Below are positions 8,491 through 16,393 of a DNA stretch of 27,349 bases, one piece after another (position 1 is the stretch's first letter; each line of letters opens with the position of its first letter). The DNA is taken from positions 1,282-28,630 of the forward strand of contig DGEE01000144.1 of the NCBI GenBank assembly GCA_002385815.1. The letters are read 5' to 3'. The translations under genes were made by a program, and so were the position numbers. The notes under the pieces are model-generated. The model searched no databases. It was not told the DNA's origin and saw only the letters and a list, made by a program, of their open reading frames with translations. The stretch comes from Hungateiclostridiaceae bacterium UBA3934 (GTDB lineage Bacteria > Bacillota > Clostridia > Acetivibrionales > DTU013).

Positions 8491-9105
8491 TCAATGCCAG
8501 AAATGGGTTGTTTCCACATTAATGTAATACCTGCCATCGGCTTCCTTCTGGATGTATATGTAATCACAATATTCGCCGTCAATAGTTACCTCAAGGCAAT
8601 ATATATTGTCTGAGAATAATTCTGGTTCTCCTGCTGTGACACGATTGTACCAATCACCGCCGAACCATTCATCTCTTTCATTTTTCATAACTTCCATACG
8701 TTCTTCCACGTAATCCTTCATATGCTGAGTCTCTGATTGGAATTTATCATCGAAGAGTACAAACATAGCATCTGCATCTACGTTATTGATCGCTTTGTAA
8801 TAAGCAAGAATCAGCTCGTCATAATCTTTATATATTTTTTCGTCGTTTGACTCAACTTCATCCTCTGCACCGTCTTCACCCGTTACTCCTTCTTCATCAG
8901 TCCTGCCGGCGTCATTCGAGTCAGGAGTATCCACGCTGCTTCCGTCTGTTGCACCATTTTTGTCAGCTTCACCGGTGTCATTTGTGCCCGCAGTATCAAT
9001 CTGCTGATTGACCGGATCTTCTGAGTTCGTGCTTCTGACAGCTATGCCGCAGCCTGTCAGCAACAAAGCCAGGAGCAGCAACAACACGGACGATGCCAGA
9101 ACCAC
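8491..9105 (-). CDS. Secreted lipoprotein with Asp/Glu/Thr-rich linker, function unknown
   Basis: A predicted lipoprotein: a hydrophobic stretch LLLLLALLLTGC ends in a lipobox Cys, then a low-complexity linker rich in Asp, Glu, Gly, Asn and Thr (about residues 25-90), then a compact C-terminal domain of about 110 residues (YDELILAYYKAINNVDAD onward) reminiscent of the NTF2-like/DUF4878-like folds found in small lipoproteins, which I cannot confirm. The start given is a GTG at 9105 with AGGA 8 bp upstream. However, a perfect AAGGAGGA lies 9 bp before an in-frame ATA at 9126, which would add MFNRKKP and give the normal positively charged signal-peptide n-region. A consensus promoter lies upstream and a terminator downstream, so it is a single-gene transcript. 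Confidence 0.75.
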   Translation of the reverse strand: MVLASSVLLLLLALLLTGCGIAVRSTNSEDPVNQQIDTAGTNDTGEADKNGATDGSSVDTPDSNDAGRTDEEGVTGEDGAEDEVESNDEKIYKDYDELILAYYKAINNVDADAMFVLFDDKFQSETQHMKDYVEERMEVMKNERDEWFGGDWYNRVTAGEPELFSDNIYCLEVTIDGEYCDYIYIQKEADGRYYINVETTHFWH

Positions 9106-9182
9106 CGGTTTTTTCCTGTTGAATATTTTATAAAGTCCTCCTTATTCTAATTCAATAAGCAAAAAACACCTTTACAAAGCGG

Positions 9183-9211
9183 ATTATATATGTATAAGAA
9201 AATAGTGTCAA
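9183..9211 (-). promoter_or_regulatory. Perfect-consensus SigA promoter of the lipoprotein gene
   Basis: On the minus strand TTGACA (9211-9206) and TATAAT (9188-9183) are separated by exactly 17 bp. The predicted start point is near 9176, giving a leader of about 50 nt containing the AAGGAGGA site at 9143-9136. Confidence 0.85.
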
Positions 9212-9245
9212 ATCAGCGCCAGGATTCATAAGATTTCCGTTAAAA

Positions 9246-9270
9246 AAAGGAGAGTTTTTAGCTCTCCTTT
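9246..9270 (-). terminator. Rho-independent terminator after the zinc-ribbon gene
   Basis: Stem AAAGGAGAG/CTCTCCTTT (9 bp, 7-nt loop), followed on the minus strand by a run of T (plus-strand A-tract 9242-9248). It lies 44 bp past the stop of the gene at 9314. Confidence 0.8.
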
Positions 9271-9313
9271 CAAAATGGCCTATCATTGAGGAAAACAAGC
9301 CTACATCACTGGC

Positions 9314-9517
9314 TTACCACCTGTCGCCGGTGGAATAGCTGTTTCTTGACTGGTTTCCGAAGCCGCTGTTTCTTCTCTGCGCCTTTCTGGCTCTCCTGCA
9401 TTCAGGGCACCTCTGTGGCTCATTTTCGAATCCCTTTTCCTTGTAGAAAGCCTGCTCGCCCTCAGAGAAGATGAATTCCTGGTTGCAATCCTTGCACATT
9501 AAAGTTTTGTCCGGCAT
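9314..9517 (-). CDS. Small zinc-ribbon protein (zf-trcl-like)
   Basis: A 67-residue protein with two Cys-x2-Cys knuckles (MCKDCNQEF and RCPECRRARK) separated by about 25 residues, matching the short zinc-ribbon proteins known as the probable zinc-ribbon family zf-trcl. The tail is basic and then rich in Ser, Asn and Gly. The ATG follows AGGAGGT at ideal spacing. A strong promoter, a dyad near the start point and a long leader lie upstream, and a terminator lies downstream, so it forms its own regulated unit. Nucleic-acid binding is plausible from the basic tail but is not established. Confidence 0.82.
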   Translation of the reverse strand: MPDKTLMCKDCNQEFIFSEGEQAFYKEKGFENEPQRCPECRRARKAQRRNSGFGNQSRNSYSTGDRW

Positions 9518-9626
9518 AATCTTACCTCCTGATCAATTTGGATTTAACTGGTTTGGACTTATTCTCCAAGTATCCAAAATGACAAGGAGGAATCGGTCTT
9601 CAAACAAATTAAATCTTTAAGTTTCC

Positions 9627-9675
9627 GTATCGAACGATACAAACGTATTATATCACTTGCTCGCGCAAATTACAA
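9627..9675 (-). promoter_or_regulatory. Promoter and start-point dyad for the zinc-ribbon gene
   Basis: On the minus strand TTGTAA (9675-9670) and TATAAT (9652-9647) are 17 bp apart. Just downstream is the dyad GTATCG-TT-CGATAC (9640-9627), which would straddle or follow the start point, the usual place for a repressor operator. The leader to the ATG at 9517 is about 120 nt. In the rest of the 312-bp gap 9518-9829 I see no supported gene. Confidence 0.6.
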
Positions 9676-9829
9676 TCATATTTTGGAAGCACTACATTAT
9701 TACGGAACTGCTGTAGGAGCGCATGCGCAGAGATTTGTGCTTCAGGCCGGCAGGATCATGCTGTAAACACTGTGCCCAATCCTGGCAATGGCGGCAACTA
9801 CACCGTCGTTCCATCAAAAGTACCCGACG

Positions 9830-11353
9830 CTAGTAAATTATCCTTCTGACAACAATGTCGGACTGGACACGGGGCCACATTGCCGGGTCTTCCATGCCAA
9901 GCCTCCACAGAGCCACCCCGCTGATGCCCTGCTGCCATGCCAGCCGCATCTTTGCAATGACACTCTCACTGTTTTCAAACCATACCTCATGCGGGTTCCC
10001 CTGTTCATCGGTGTATGAGAACATAGGAGTAAGGGTATTCTGGTCGAATGTGATCTCCGAGTTATGTTGTGTTGCCAGTTCGGCCGCCATTTCATATGTG
10101 ACATAGGTATTTCTGCCCGTTGCCAGGTTGAAATCGAAGCCGAACACCGATATTGCTGCAACAACCTTGCTTGCCTGCATTTTTGTCAGTGTATAGCCCA
10201 CCACCTTATTCATCCAGCCGCTGGAAACCACAGGTCCCGGACCGCTCCCGGGCCAGCCGTGTTCATTGTACAGCATGACAATAAACTGGTCTACGGCTGC
10301 GCCGATGGCAGAGTAGTCAAAGGGATCCGAAAAAGGGTTGAAGGGAGGGTAATCCCTTATTCTGGATGGTACGGAGGCTGAAAGATAGTAGCCGCGGGCA
10401 TGCATCGCATTACCCAGTTCCGTATAGAATTGGGACAACCGGCCGCTGTCCTCAATGTATACATCCTCAATGTCTATGTTTACACCATCAAAGCCGAACC
10501 TGTCGATAAGGGCGATGATATTGTTAATAGCTGCGCTTCTGGTCTGCGGTGTAGCCAGCATAGCACTTACGACTGCACGACTTGCTTCCTGGCCGCCTGC
10601 TTCGTACAGTAGATTGTGCACGACAGGGAGGATCATTATGTTGTTTCTGTGAGCTACAGATACCAGGATCTCTATGTCATTGTCCGTGAACTCGCCGAAT
10701 TTCTCCACAGAAGTGGGATCGTCCTGATCGAATCTATACAGAAACAGCGGCACTGAACTCAGATTTGAGGTGTTGTCGGCAAATGAACGGAAGGAGCCTG
10801 GAAGTGCCGGACCTTCCTGCAGGGTATAGAAGCCGACTATATCAAGTATGGGCTTTGAACCGTCATAAGTCCTGAAGCTGGTGAGATTGCGTGAAACCCA
10901 TCCCGTGTTCCCGTCATGGAGAGAAACTCTCAGCCAGTCGCGCGAAGTTTCAATGACCGGGAGCTTTGCGCCGGAAACCACTGACTGCACTATATTATAG
11001 CTGGTTCCCGGGCCACTTCGGATATTGGCTCTTCCTACAGTGACCACCGCTTCGGTATATTGAGGGATGATCAGGCGTTGCCCTACGTCGATGGTCGTGC
11101 TTTTAAGCCCATTTAGAACCATAATACTTTCTACCAGCGTATCGTACTGTCGGGCAATATTATAAAGAGAATCCCCAGCCTGCACAGTATATGTAATGAC
11201 TTTTGAGATCTGTACCGGTATGAACAGCCTCTGGCCGGGTAAAAGTTGTTCGCCTTCGACGATCTTGTTCGCTGCCGTGAGCTGGCGCTGGGAAATGCCA
11301 AATCTTTGCGCTATTGAAAACAACGAATCTCCGGGTTGGACGGTATACCACAT
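9830..11353 (-). CDS. LysM-LysM-SH3b-GH18 glycosidase, SleL/YaaH type
   Basis: A 507-residue peptidoglycan-acting enzyme. Two LysM carbohydrate-binding modules are at about residues 2-46 (YTVQPGDSLFSIAQRFGI) and 54-97 (YTVQAGDSLYNIARQYD), a bacterial SH3 module at about 103-157 (ANIRSGPGTSYNIV, TGWVSRNL), and a GH18 barrel from about 167 to 500. The catalytic motif is FDGVNIDIE (288-296) with Glu296 as acid; Asn in place of the first Asp of the chitinase DxDxE is common in the spore-associated YaaH/YdhD group. No signal peptide is present, as in spore-coat-located SleL, which is an N-acetylglucosaminidase that degrades cortex fragments during germination. The ATG at 11353 is preferred to GTG at 11362, which overlaps the AAGGTGAG site. 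Spore role is inferred. Confidence 0.9.
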   Translation of the reverse strand: MWYTVQPGDSLFSIAQRFGISQRQLTAANKIVEGEQLLPGQRLFIPVQISKVITYTVQAGDSLYNIARQYDTLVESIMVLNGLKSTTIDVGQRLIIPQYTEAVVTVGRANIRSGPGTSYNIVQSVVSGAKLPVIETSRDWLRVSLHDGNTGWVSRNLTSFRTYDGSKPILDIVGFYTLQEGPALPGSFRSFADNTSNLSSVPLFLYRFDQDDPTSVEKFGEFTDNDIEILVSVAHRNNIMILPVVHNLLYEAGGQEASRAVVSAMLATPQTRSAAINNIIALIDRFGFDGVNIDIEDVYIEDSGRLSQFYTELGNAMHARGYYLSASVPSRIRDYPPFNPFSDPFDYSAIGAAVDQFIVMLYNEHGWPGSGPGPVVSSGWMNKVVGYTLTKMQASKVVAAISVFGFDFNLATGRNTYVTYEMAAELATQHNSEITFDQNTLTPMFSYTDEQGNPHEVWFENSESVIAKMRLAWQQGISGVALWRLGMEDPAMWPRVQSDIVVRRIIY

Positions 11354-11384
11354 AAAACTCACCTTATTCTACATTGATAGTGCC

Positions 11385-11414
11385 ATTATATTCATTGACA
11401 TATAATAAGGTGAA
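11385..11414 (-). promoter_or_regulatory. Possible promoter of the LysM-GH18 gene
   Basis: TATAAT (11390-11385) with TTCACC (11414-11409) 18 bp upstream on the minus strand. The -35 match is weak (4 of 6). It lies back to back with the strong plus-strand promoter at 11440. Confidence 0.4.
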
Positions 11415-11439
11415 ACGGACCGAATGTAGGTTTGGTGCG

Positions 11440-11468
11440 TTGACACTATGTATAAATATTGGTATACT
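11440..11468 (+). promoter_or_regulatory. Strong SigA-type promoter of the 11513-13347 operon
   Basis: TTGACA (11440-11445), a 17-bp spacer and TATACT (11463-11468), with one mismatch to consensus in total. It lies 45 bp upstream of the ATG at 11513. Confidence 0.85.
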
Positions 11469-11512
11469 CTACCTGAAGTTGTTTAACCACCCTGACAGGC
11501 AAAGGTGTATCG

Positions 11513-12235
11513 ATGCTGAAGTATCATATATTTCGGAAACTGAATTTCGTATTGGCCGCGTTCGGTCTTATTTTTACGTTATTTTACTACAGATACTACG
11601 GGGATGTCATATCGCCGGTTCTTTTTACTTTGCTCACGATAACATTATCAACGACTTACTCATACAAATACAGGCGCATCGTCCAAAAGGCATTGAAATC
11701 TGTCAGATATGCTTCCATGCCGTGGGACAAGGCAAATGTCGATATTTGTGTGGAGCAGATCCGAGATACGATCAAATCTATCAGGGACACTTCAAAGACA
11801 AAAAAAGAACTGCTTCTCGTGACCAGCTTTTTTGATAATATCGATGATATTGAGGAAACAGTTAAAAAGCTGTATGACACTTATAAAATGAGCAAGAATT
11901 TTCTTGATAACAACCGTAATATAGTTACAGAGGAAGAACTGGAGGAGCTCCGGAAAAAGATAGAAAATGCGGACGGCACCAGAAAGGAGCTGTTCCAGGG
12001 GATATATGACAATAAGAAGAAGACCTATGAAGAGATAGAAAACATTAAGGGGGCTCTTAAGGAAAGCTTGCTGAACCTGCAATACATATTGTCCAACCTG
12101 CAGCAGATCGAAGTAACGATAAATTCGGTCAGCGTCAGCAACAATACCTACAGGCGGGATATCAGGCAGGTCAGTGACACTCTTGAGGTGTTTTCCGAGG
12201 AGCTTAAAGGTTCACTTAAAAAGTTGAGGTTATAG
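11513..12235 (+). CDS. Membrane protein with C-terminal coiled coil, function unknown
   Basis: A 240-residue protein with two hydrophobic segments at about residues 10-27 and 33-49 joined by a short turn (YYRYYGD), followed by a long, charged, helical cytoplasmic part with heptad-like coiled-coil character (about 90-240). I do not recognise the family; it resembles, in layout only, the XpaC and TelA-operon membrane coiled-coil proteins. AAAGGTG lies 5 bp before the ATG and a near-consensus promoter lies upstream. The next gene begins 2 bp after its stop codon, so the two are cotranscribed and may form a complex. Confidence 0.75.
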   Translation: MLKYHIFRKLNFVLAAFGLIFTLFYYRYYGDVISPVLFTLLTITLSTTYSYKYRRIVQKALKSVRYASMPWDKANVDICVEQIRDTIKSIRDTSKTKKELLLVTSFFDNIDDIEETVKKLYDTYKMSKNFLDNNRNIVTEEELEELRKKIENADGTRKELFQGIYDNKKKTYEEIENIKGALKESLLNLQYILSNLQQIEVTINSVSVSNNTYRRDIRQVSDTLEVFSEELKGSLKKLRL

Positions 12236-12237
12236 AT

Positions 12238-13347
12238 ATGAGCAGAAAGATGTTTTTAACGATTTCAATACTGATTACGGTTTTGGCAGCGTACATATTG
12301 TTTTTCAGTGGGCTAATGCCGAAGAAGACAAGGGTCGTGTTTGTAATCGATGATGAGAAAGTCTTGATGGATCTCTGTGACGATTTCAACAGAAAGAACA
12401 GCGATATAAAACTGGATGTGGTTGTTAAGAGGCACTATGAAGCTGAGGATTATATCGCATCCGGCAGGGGAGATATATGGATGCCGAGTGACGCCAGTGA
12501 GCTGATCTATGCGGCGGACTATCTGTCTGACAGGGGCTATCAGATGTACGGGAGATTCACTAAGATAGCGTTTACGCCAATGATTTTTGTCAGTTCGAGG
12601 GAAAGATACGCATACACTTCAGAAATGAGTTTGAAAGAGTTATATAATAATATAGTGGAGAAGACACCATGGCATGACATCAACGGGAAGACGGGCTGGG
12701 GCGAATTCAAGTTCGAATGTCCCAGGCCGGACTTGTATGAAACAGGATCCAATTGTGTTGCGTTATTCATGCATCATTATTTTATGAGCAATAACGATCC
12801 GAAGGAAAAGATCGGGATCAGAGAGATTAGTAATGAAGGCGCAAATGAGTATATCAAACCTCTTTTGAGTAACATGATCATGAAATCGCATTATGGCAAC
12901 TCCTTTTTATTCGACTCTTTCGAAAATCCGGACAGACCGAGAGTTGATATGTGTGTAACGTTTGAACATATTTTTCTGAGCACCGCTGAATATGATGCAC
13001 GATACTGGGCAAGAGTTCGCGTACATTATCCCGACGAACTGACTATCAGTAAACCTGTGCACCTGGTAGCAATGTCCAAGTCACTCGGGAACGCGAAAAA
13101 GGCGGAAGCTATCAAACGATTTGAAGACTATATGCTGAGTGATGAAGTGCAGCTGAAACTGCTCGATCTGGGATACAGGCCTGCCAAGACGACAGAGGCC
13201 ACAGAAGCAGCACTTGCCGAACTGGAAAGCAAATATTTGGACTATGGCTTCCGGGTTGAATTGCCGGAGCTTCGTGAATCGGTGGATTACGCCTTTTTGC
13301 AGCAACTCCAGGATACAATCAAAGAATACATCCCAAGAGAATACTAG
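12238..13347 (+). CDS. Membrane-anchored solute-binding-like protein (type 2 periplasmic-binding fold)
   Basis: A 369-residue protein with an N-terminal hydrophobic anchor (about residues 6-25) and no lipobox Cys. The rest resembles a type 2 periplasmic binding protein: RVVFVIDDEKVLMDLCDDFN at the first strand and helix, GRGDIWMPSDASELIYA, a mid-domain IAFTPMIFVSS, and a C-terminal GNAKKAEAIKRFEDYMLSDEVQ that matches the usual ending of extracellular binding proteins. No permease or ATPase gene is nearby. It is cotranscribed with the coiled-coil membrane protein 2 bp upstream, so the pair may act in envelope sensing or stress rather than transport; this is inference. Its stop codon TAG is immediately followed by, and shares its G with, a copy of the GGGGACAC repeat. 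Confidence 0.75.
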   Translation: MSRKMFLTISILITVLAAYILFFSGLMPKKTRVVFVIDDEKVLMDLCDDFNRKNSDIKLDVVVKRHYEAEDYIASGRGDIWMPSDASELIYAADYLSDRGYQMYGRFTKIAFTPMIFVSSRERYAYTSEMSLKELYNNIVEKTPWHDINGKTGWGEFKFECPRPDLYETGSNCVALFMHHYFMSNNDPKEKIGIREISNEGANEYIKPLLSNMIMKSHYGNSFLFDSFENPDRPRVDMCVTFEHIFLSTAEYDARYWARVRVHYPDELTISKPVHLVAMSKSLGNAKKAEAIKRFEDYMLSDEVQLKLLDLGYRPAKTTEATEAALAELESKYLDYGFRVELPELRESVDYAFLQQLQDTIKEYIPREY

Positions 13348-13480
13348 GGGACACTTCTCACCTTTTAACTTTTTGAGAAGGACTTGCGGCGGGGGGACAG
13401 TTCTCACTTTTTTTACATGAACACCTCTCATAATTACGGAGTAGCGTCTTTGAAAAAGAGGGGACAGTTCTCACCTTTTA
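13347..13480 (+). repeat. Three copies of the GGGGACA repeat (left side of bracket 2)
   Basis: Copies start at 13347 (GGGGACACTTCTCACCTTTT), 13393 (GGGGACAGTTCTCACTTTTT) and 13460 (GGGGACAGTTCTCACCTTTT). The first begins on the last base of the upstream stop codon. The remainder of the 330-bp gap to 13677 shows an AGGAGGTG at 13619-13626 with no usable start near it, but no gene. Confidence 0.9.
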
Positions 13481-13677
13481 CACATAGTGATGCGTCTTTG
13501 CGCATATTTATGCAAGGGTGTTTCGATTCGGATCAGCGGGCAGATACACGGCCACTGGTTTGCCCGATGGGAAATACAGTGATTTATCCGGAAATTTAAA
13601 TATATGCGTAAAGTAATCAGGAGGTGCTATTTATTAGATTTTGCAGAAATTAAGTTAACAAGAATGGGGGAACGTCA

Positions 13678-14637
13678 ATGAGCTCTTTGAGAAGTAAAAT
13701 TATGAGGAACAAATATGATGAAGTGCGTGCGGTGTGGAAACTGCTAGGCATAATCCCGGCTTTTTTCTTGCTTACGGTTATGCTAACTATTTGCTTCGCA
13801 TTTTTTTACGGTTTGATATTTGCTTTAACTACAAATAATGTAAATCCGGCGATTGTTACCGAAAGGTTTATGACGAGCAGTTTCGCGAACATGTGGGCAG
13901 GAATACTCCAAAATGTCGCGATGATATCTTTGGTCATACTGTTCTGGAAATTACTAGATAAAAAACCCATGAGAGAAATGGGATTAACATTTGATAAATC
14001 TTTCATTACAGAGCTTGTTTATGGTCTGGTGCTGGGAGCAGTATCTATTGCATTAATCTTTTTCATACTCCTGGTGACTGGACAGATCGTCGTTGAAAAA
14101 AGGGACTTGGCACCTGATTTTATCTGGGTTTTGCTGGCTGACCTGGTTCTTATGATATTTGTGGGAATAGGCGAAGAGATGTTTTCCAGGGGATATTGTA
14201 TGTCTATCCTGAGAAGATCCAACATCTTTGTAGTATTAATCGTACCTAATGTTATTTTTGCATTGCTTCACATATTAAACAATAATATCGGCGTCATTCC
14301 CCTGATCAATCTGTTCCTCATAGGAGTATTGTTCTCATTTATGTTTTTGCGCCGTGGGAATATTTGGATGCCGATCGGCTACCACATTACCTGGAACTAT
14401 TTCCAGGGGAGCATTTTTGGAATGCCAGTAAGCGGAACAACTGTAAATGGGCTGTACATGTCAAGATTCACGAGTGATAACATTTTGAACGGAGGCGGTT
14501 TTGGACCTGAGGGCGGTTTGATAGTCACCGGATTGATAATTGTCAGCATCGTTCTACTGTTACTGCTGACCAGGGATAAAAAAGAGAACAGTTCATTGGC
14601 AGCTGATTCTGTCGCGCCGACAGAAACGCAGTTGTAA
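13678..14637 (+). CDS. CPBP-family intramembrane glutamic protease (Abi/CAAX type)
   Basis: A 319-residue multi-pass membrane protein of the CPBP family. About eight hydrophobic segments are visible. The catalytic motifs are complete: GEEMFSRG with Glu166, Glu167 and Arg171, FALLHILN with His198, and GYHITWNYFQG with His236 and Asn240. Members process prenylated proteins in eukaryotes and in bacteria serve bacteriocin self-immunity or unknown regulatory cleavage. The C-terminus after the last membrane segment is short and polar. The ATG at 13678 is preceded by GGGGGAA. No partner gene is adjacent. The gene is the only gene enclosed between the left copies (13347-13480) and the inverted right copies (14674-14812) of the intergenic repeat, so it may be cargo of that bracket. 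Confidence 0.9.
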   Translation: MSSLRSKIMRNKYDEVRAVWKLLGIIPAFFLLTVMLTICFAFFYGLIFALTTNNVNPAIVTERFMTSSFANMWAGILQNVAMISLVILFWKLLDKKPMREMGLTFDKSFITELVYGLVLGAVSIALIFFILLVTGQIVVEKRDLAPDFIWVLLADLVLMIFVGIGEEMFSRGYCMSILRRSNIFVVLIVPNVIFALLHILNNNIGVIPLINLFLIGVLFSFMFLRRGNIWMPIGYHITWNYFQGSIFGMPVSGTTVNGLYMSRFTSDNILNGGGFGPEGGLIVTGLIIVSIVLLLLLTRDKKENSSLAADSVAPTETQL

Positions 14638-14673
14638 AAATGTACGAACTGCGGCCATATTGTCCTGAGGGTT

Positions 14674-14812
14674 AAAAGGTGAGAAGTGTCCCCACGTTAT
14701 AGTGGGGATACGTGTTTGTTGTAGTTTGAAAGATCAGTGATTCAAACCTGAAAGAGGCTCAGAAGGTGAGAAGTGTCCCCACCTAAAAGCTGAAAAGGTG
14801 AGAAGTGTCCCC
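14674..14812 (-). repeat. Three inverted copies of the repeat (right side of bracket 2)
   Basis: Copies in the GGTGAGAAGTGTCCCC orientation start at 14674, 14761 and 14793. The first is followed by a small hairpin CCCCAC-GTTATA-GTGGGG, and the second by CACCT, which can pair with its own AGGTG. The last copy ends 4 bp before the stop codon of the convergent hydrogenase gene. Confidence 0.9.
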
Positions 14813-14816
14813 AGGC

Positions 14817-16247
14817 TCAGCCTCTTGACAGCAGGTTGGAGATGTTCTCGTTGTCGATTACATCTTCTATCGTGTTAGCCCCCAGTTGTTTGAGGATTTT
14901 CATCACGTTGAGATTGTCGAATGGGGTCATTATTAGCGAGTCTTCTCCATACTCGTTTACTACCTTTACGGAGATGTCTTTGTCGATGTTGGTTCTGGGA
15001 CCGCCTACGCAGCCACCTGCGCAGCCCATTCCTTCTATGAAATTAGCATCGATGTCCTTGCCTGATGACAGAGTATCCAGTAATTCCTTGCAATTCCTGA
15101 CACCATCGACCTTCTTTGCTTTCAGTTTTATTACTCTTCGCGGTTCAAGCCGGTTTACCACCGTTTTTACTGAGAAACTGACACCACCGGTACGGGCATA
15201 AATCCGTCCTCCCATGGATGCCTGGTCTTTTTCTTCACCATGCAGTTTCTCAGGATGGATGTCGAGAGCGTTGAATATCTCTGCCAATTCCCTGAAATTG
15301 ATTACGAAATCTATAGCTCCCCTGAGCTCCGGCTCGTTTATCTCTTGCTTTTTCGCGATACAGGGAGCGAAAAAAACGACTTTTGCATCTTTGTACAATT
15401 CTTTCAAAAACCTGCCGGATGCGATCATCGGAGAAACAGAAGGCGACATATGCTTGAACATCTCTGGATACCCTTTTTTTGTAAGGTTGAACCATACCGG
15501 GCAGCAACAGCTGGTCAGGAAGAAATCTTCTTTTTTCTTAACTAACCGGTTGAACTCAAAAGCTTCGCGTATGGTCAGTATATCAGCGAACATTGCCACT
15601 TCGATCATATCGGCAAACCCCATGAGTTTAAATGCTGTTCGAAGTTGGCCTAAAGTGACATCTTCACCGAACTGCCCTGCTATAGCAGGCGCTACAGCAG
15701 CAAACACGGTGGTGTTCTCGTCTTTCAGCATATCTATCAGGGGAATGAATTCAATCTTATCAGCCAGTGCACCGAAATCGCAGCTTGTGACACAATTGCC
15801 GCAGGTCAGGCATTTGTCATTTTCAATTACCGGTTCTTCGCTGCGGCGGTATATAAGTGCTTCGTGTTTGCATATGCCGTCACAGTTCTTATTATCACAA
15901 AGCTCACACACACCTGCGATTTTGGCAATGATGGGTTCACTTACAGCAGTAGATTTTTTGACAAGATCCAATTCATCGCTGTAGGGCTGCCCATGCTTTG
16001 GATTAAGTCCCATGGCGATCCTGATGTGATCTTTAATGAAGGGGATATCCTGCTCGGCGAAACCAAATTTGTCCATGATATGGATGGTCAGCCTGTTCAG
16101 GTCATCGACACTGTTCAGTTGCTCGTTCCAGTACATTTTTACAAGTTCGCCGAAGATTTTCATTCTTTTTTCCTGGAATCCAGAAAATCTGCTTCTCGCA
16201 TCATCTCTTGCATTTTCGGTTGTATTTTTCTTTGTGTTGTCCCCCAT
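14817..16247 (-). CDS. [FeFe]-hydrogenase, group B-like monomeric catalytic protein
   Basis: A 476-residue iron-only hydrogenase. Two ferredoxin-type [4Fe-4S] sites are seen: Cys114, 117, 122, 126 (CELCDNKNCDGIC) and Cys146, 149, 152, 156 (CLTCGNCVTSC). The H-cluster motifs are TSCCCPVW (245-252), PCIAKKQE (295-302) and GMGCAGGCVGG (406-416), so all four cubane ligands are present. The TSCCCP, PCIAKK and GCAGGCVGG variants are those of the less-studied group B enzymes rather than the classical bifurcating group A. Residues 1-100 are an extension without recognised cofactor sites. AGGAGGT precedes the ATG. There are no HydB/HydC-like partners or HydEFG maturases in the window. It indicates an anaerobe. 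Direction of catalysis and electron partner are unknown. Confidence 0.88.
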   Translation of the reverse strand: MGDNTKKNTTENARDDARSRFSGFQEKRMKIFGELVKMYWNEQLNSVDDLNRLTIHIMDKFGFAEQDIPFIKDHIRIAMGLNPKHGQPYSDELDLVKKSTAVSEPIIAKIAGVCELCDNKNCDGICKHEALIYRRSEEPVIENDKCLTCGNCVTSCDFGALADKIEFIPLIDMLKDENTTVFAAVAPAIAGQFGEDVTLGQLRTAFKLMGFADMIEVAMFADILTIREAFEFNRLVKKKEDFFLTSCCCPVWFNLTKKGYPEMFKHMSPSVSPMIASGRFLKELYKDAKVVFFAPCIAKKQEINEPELRGAIDFVINFRELAEIFNALDIHPEKLHGEEKDQASMGGRIYARTGGVSFSVKTVVNRLEPRRVIKLKAKKVDGVRNCKELLDTLSSGKDIDANFIEGMGCAGGCVGGPRTNIDKDISVKVVNEYGEDSLIMTPFDNLNVMKILKQLGANTIEDVIDNENISNLLSRG

Positions 16248-16393
16248 GATGTACCTCCTGTTATATATTCAACGACGGATACGTTGGGCGGCATGTCCGG
16301 GAAGATTTCCCCCCGCCAGCCCTTTTCTCATCGGTTCAAAGAAAATTCTCTCACTGCTGCGGGATTAAGCAGGCAATGGTTATCATCCTCATG

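Noticed and set aside
9548..9766. 72-codon open frame on the plus strand between zinc-ribbon and GH18 genes
   Set aside because: No ATG or GTG start, and it overlaps the minus-strand promoter and dyad; probably chance, though its composition looks protein-like.
13384..13599. 71-codon frame between the binding-protein and CPBP genes
   Set aside because: It is largely translation of repeat copies (SSHFF, GQFSPF) and has no ribosome binding site.
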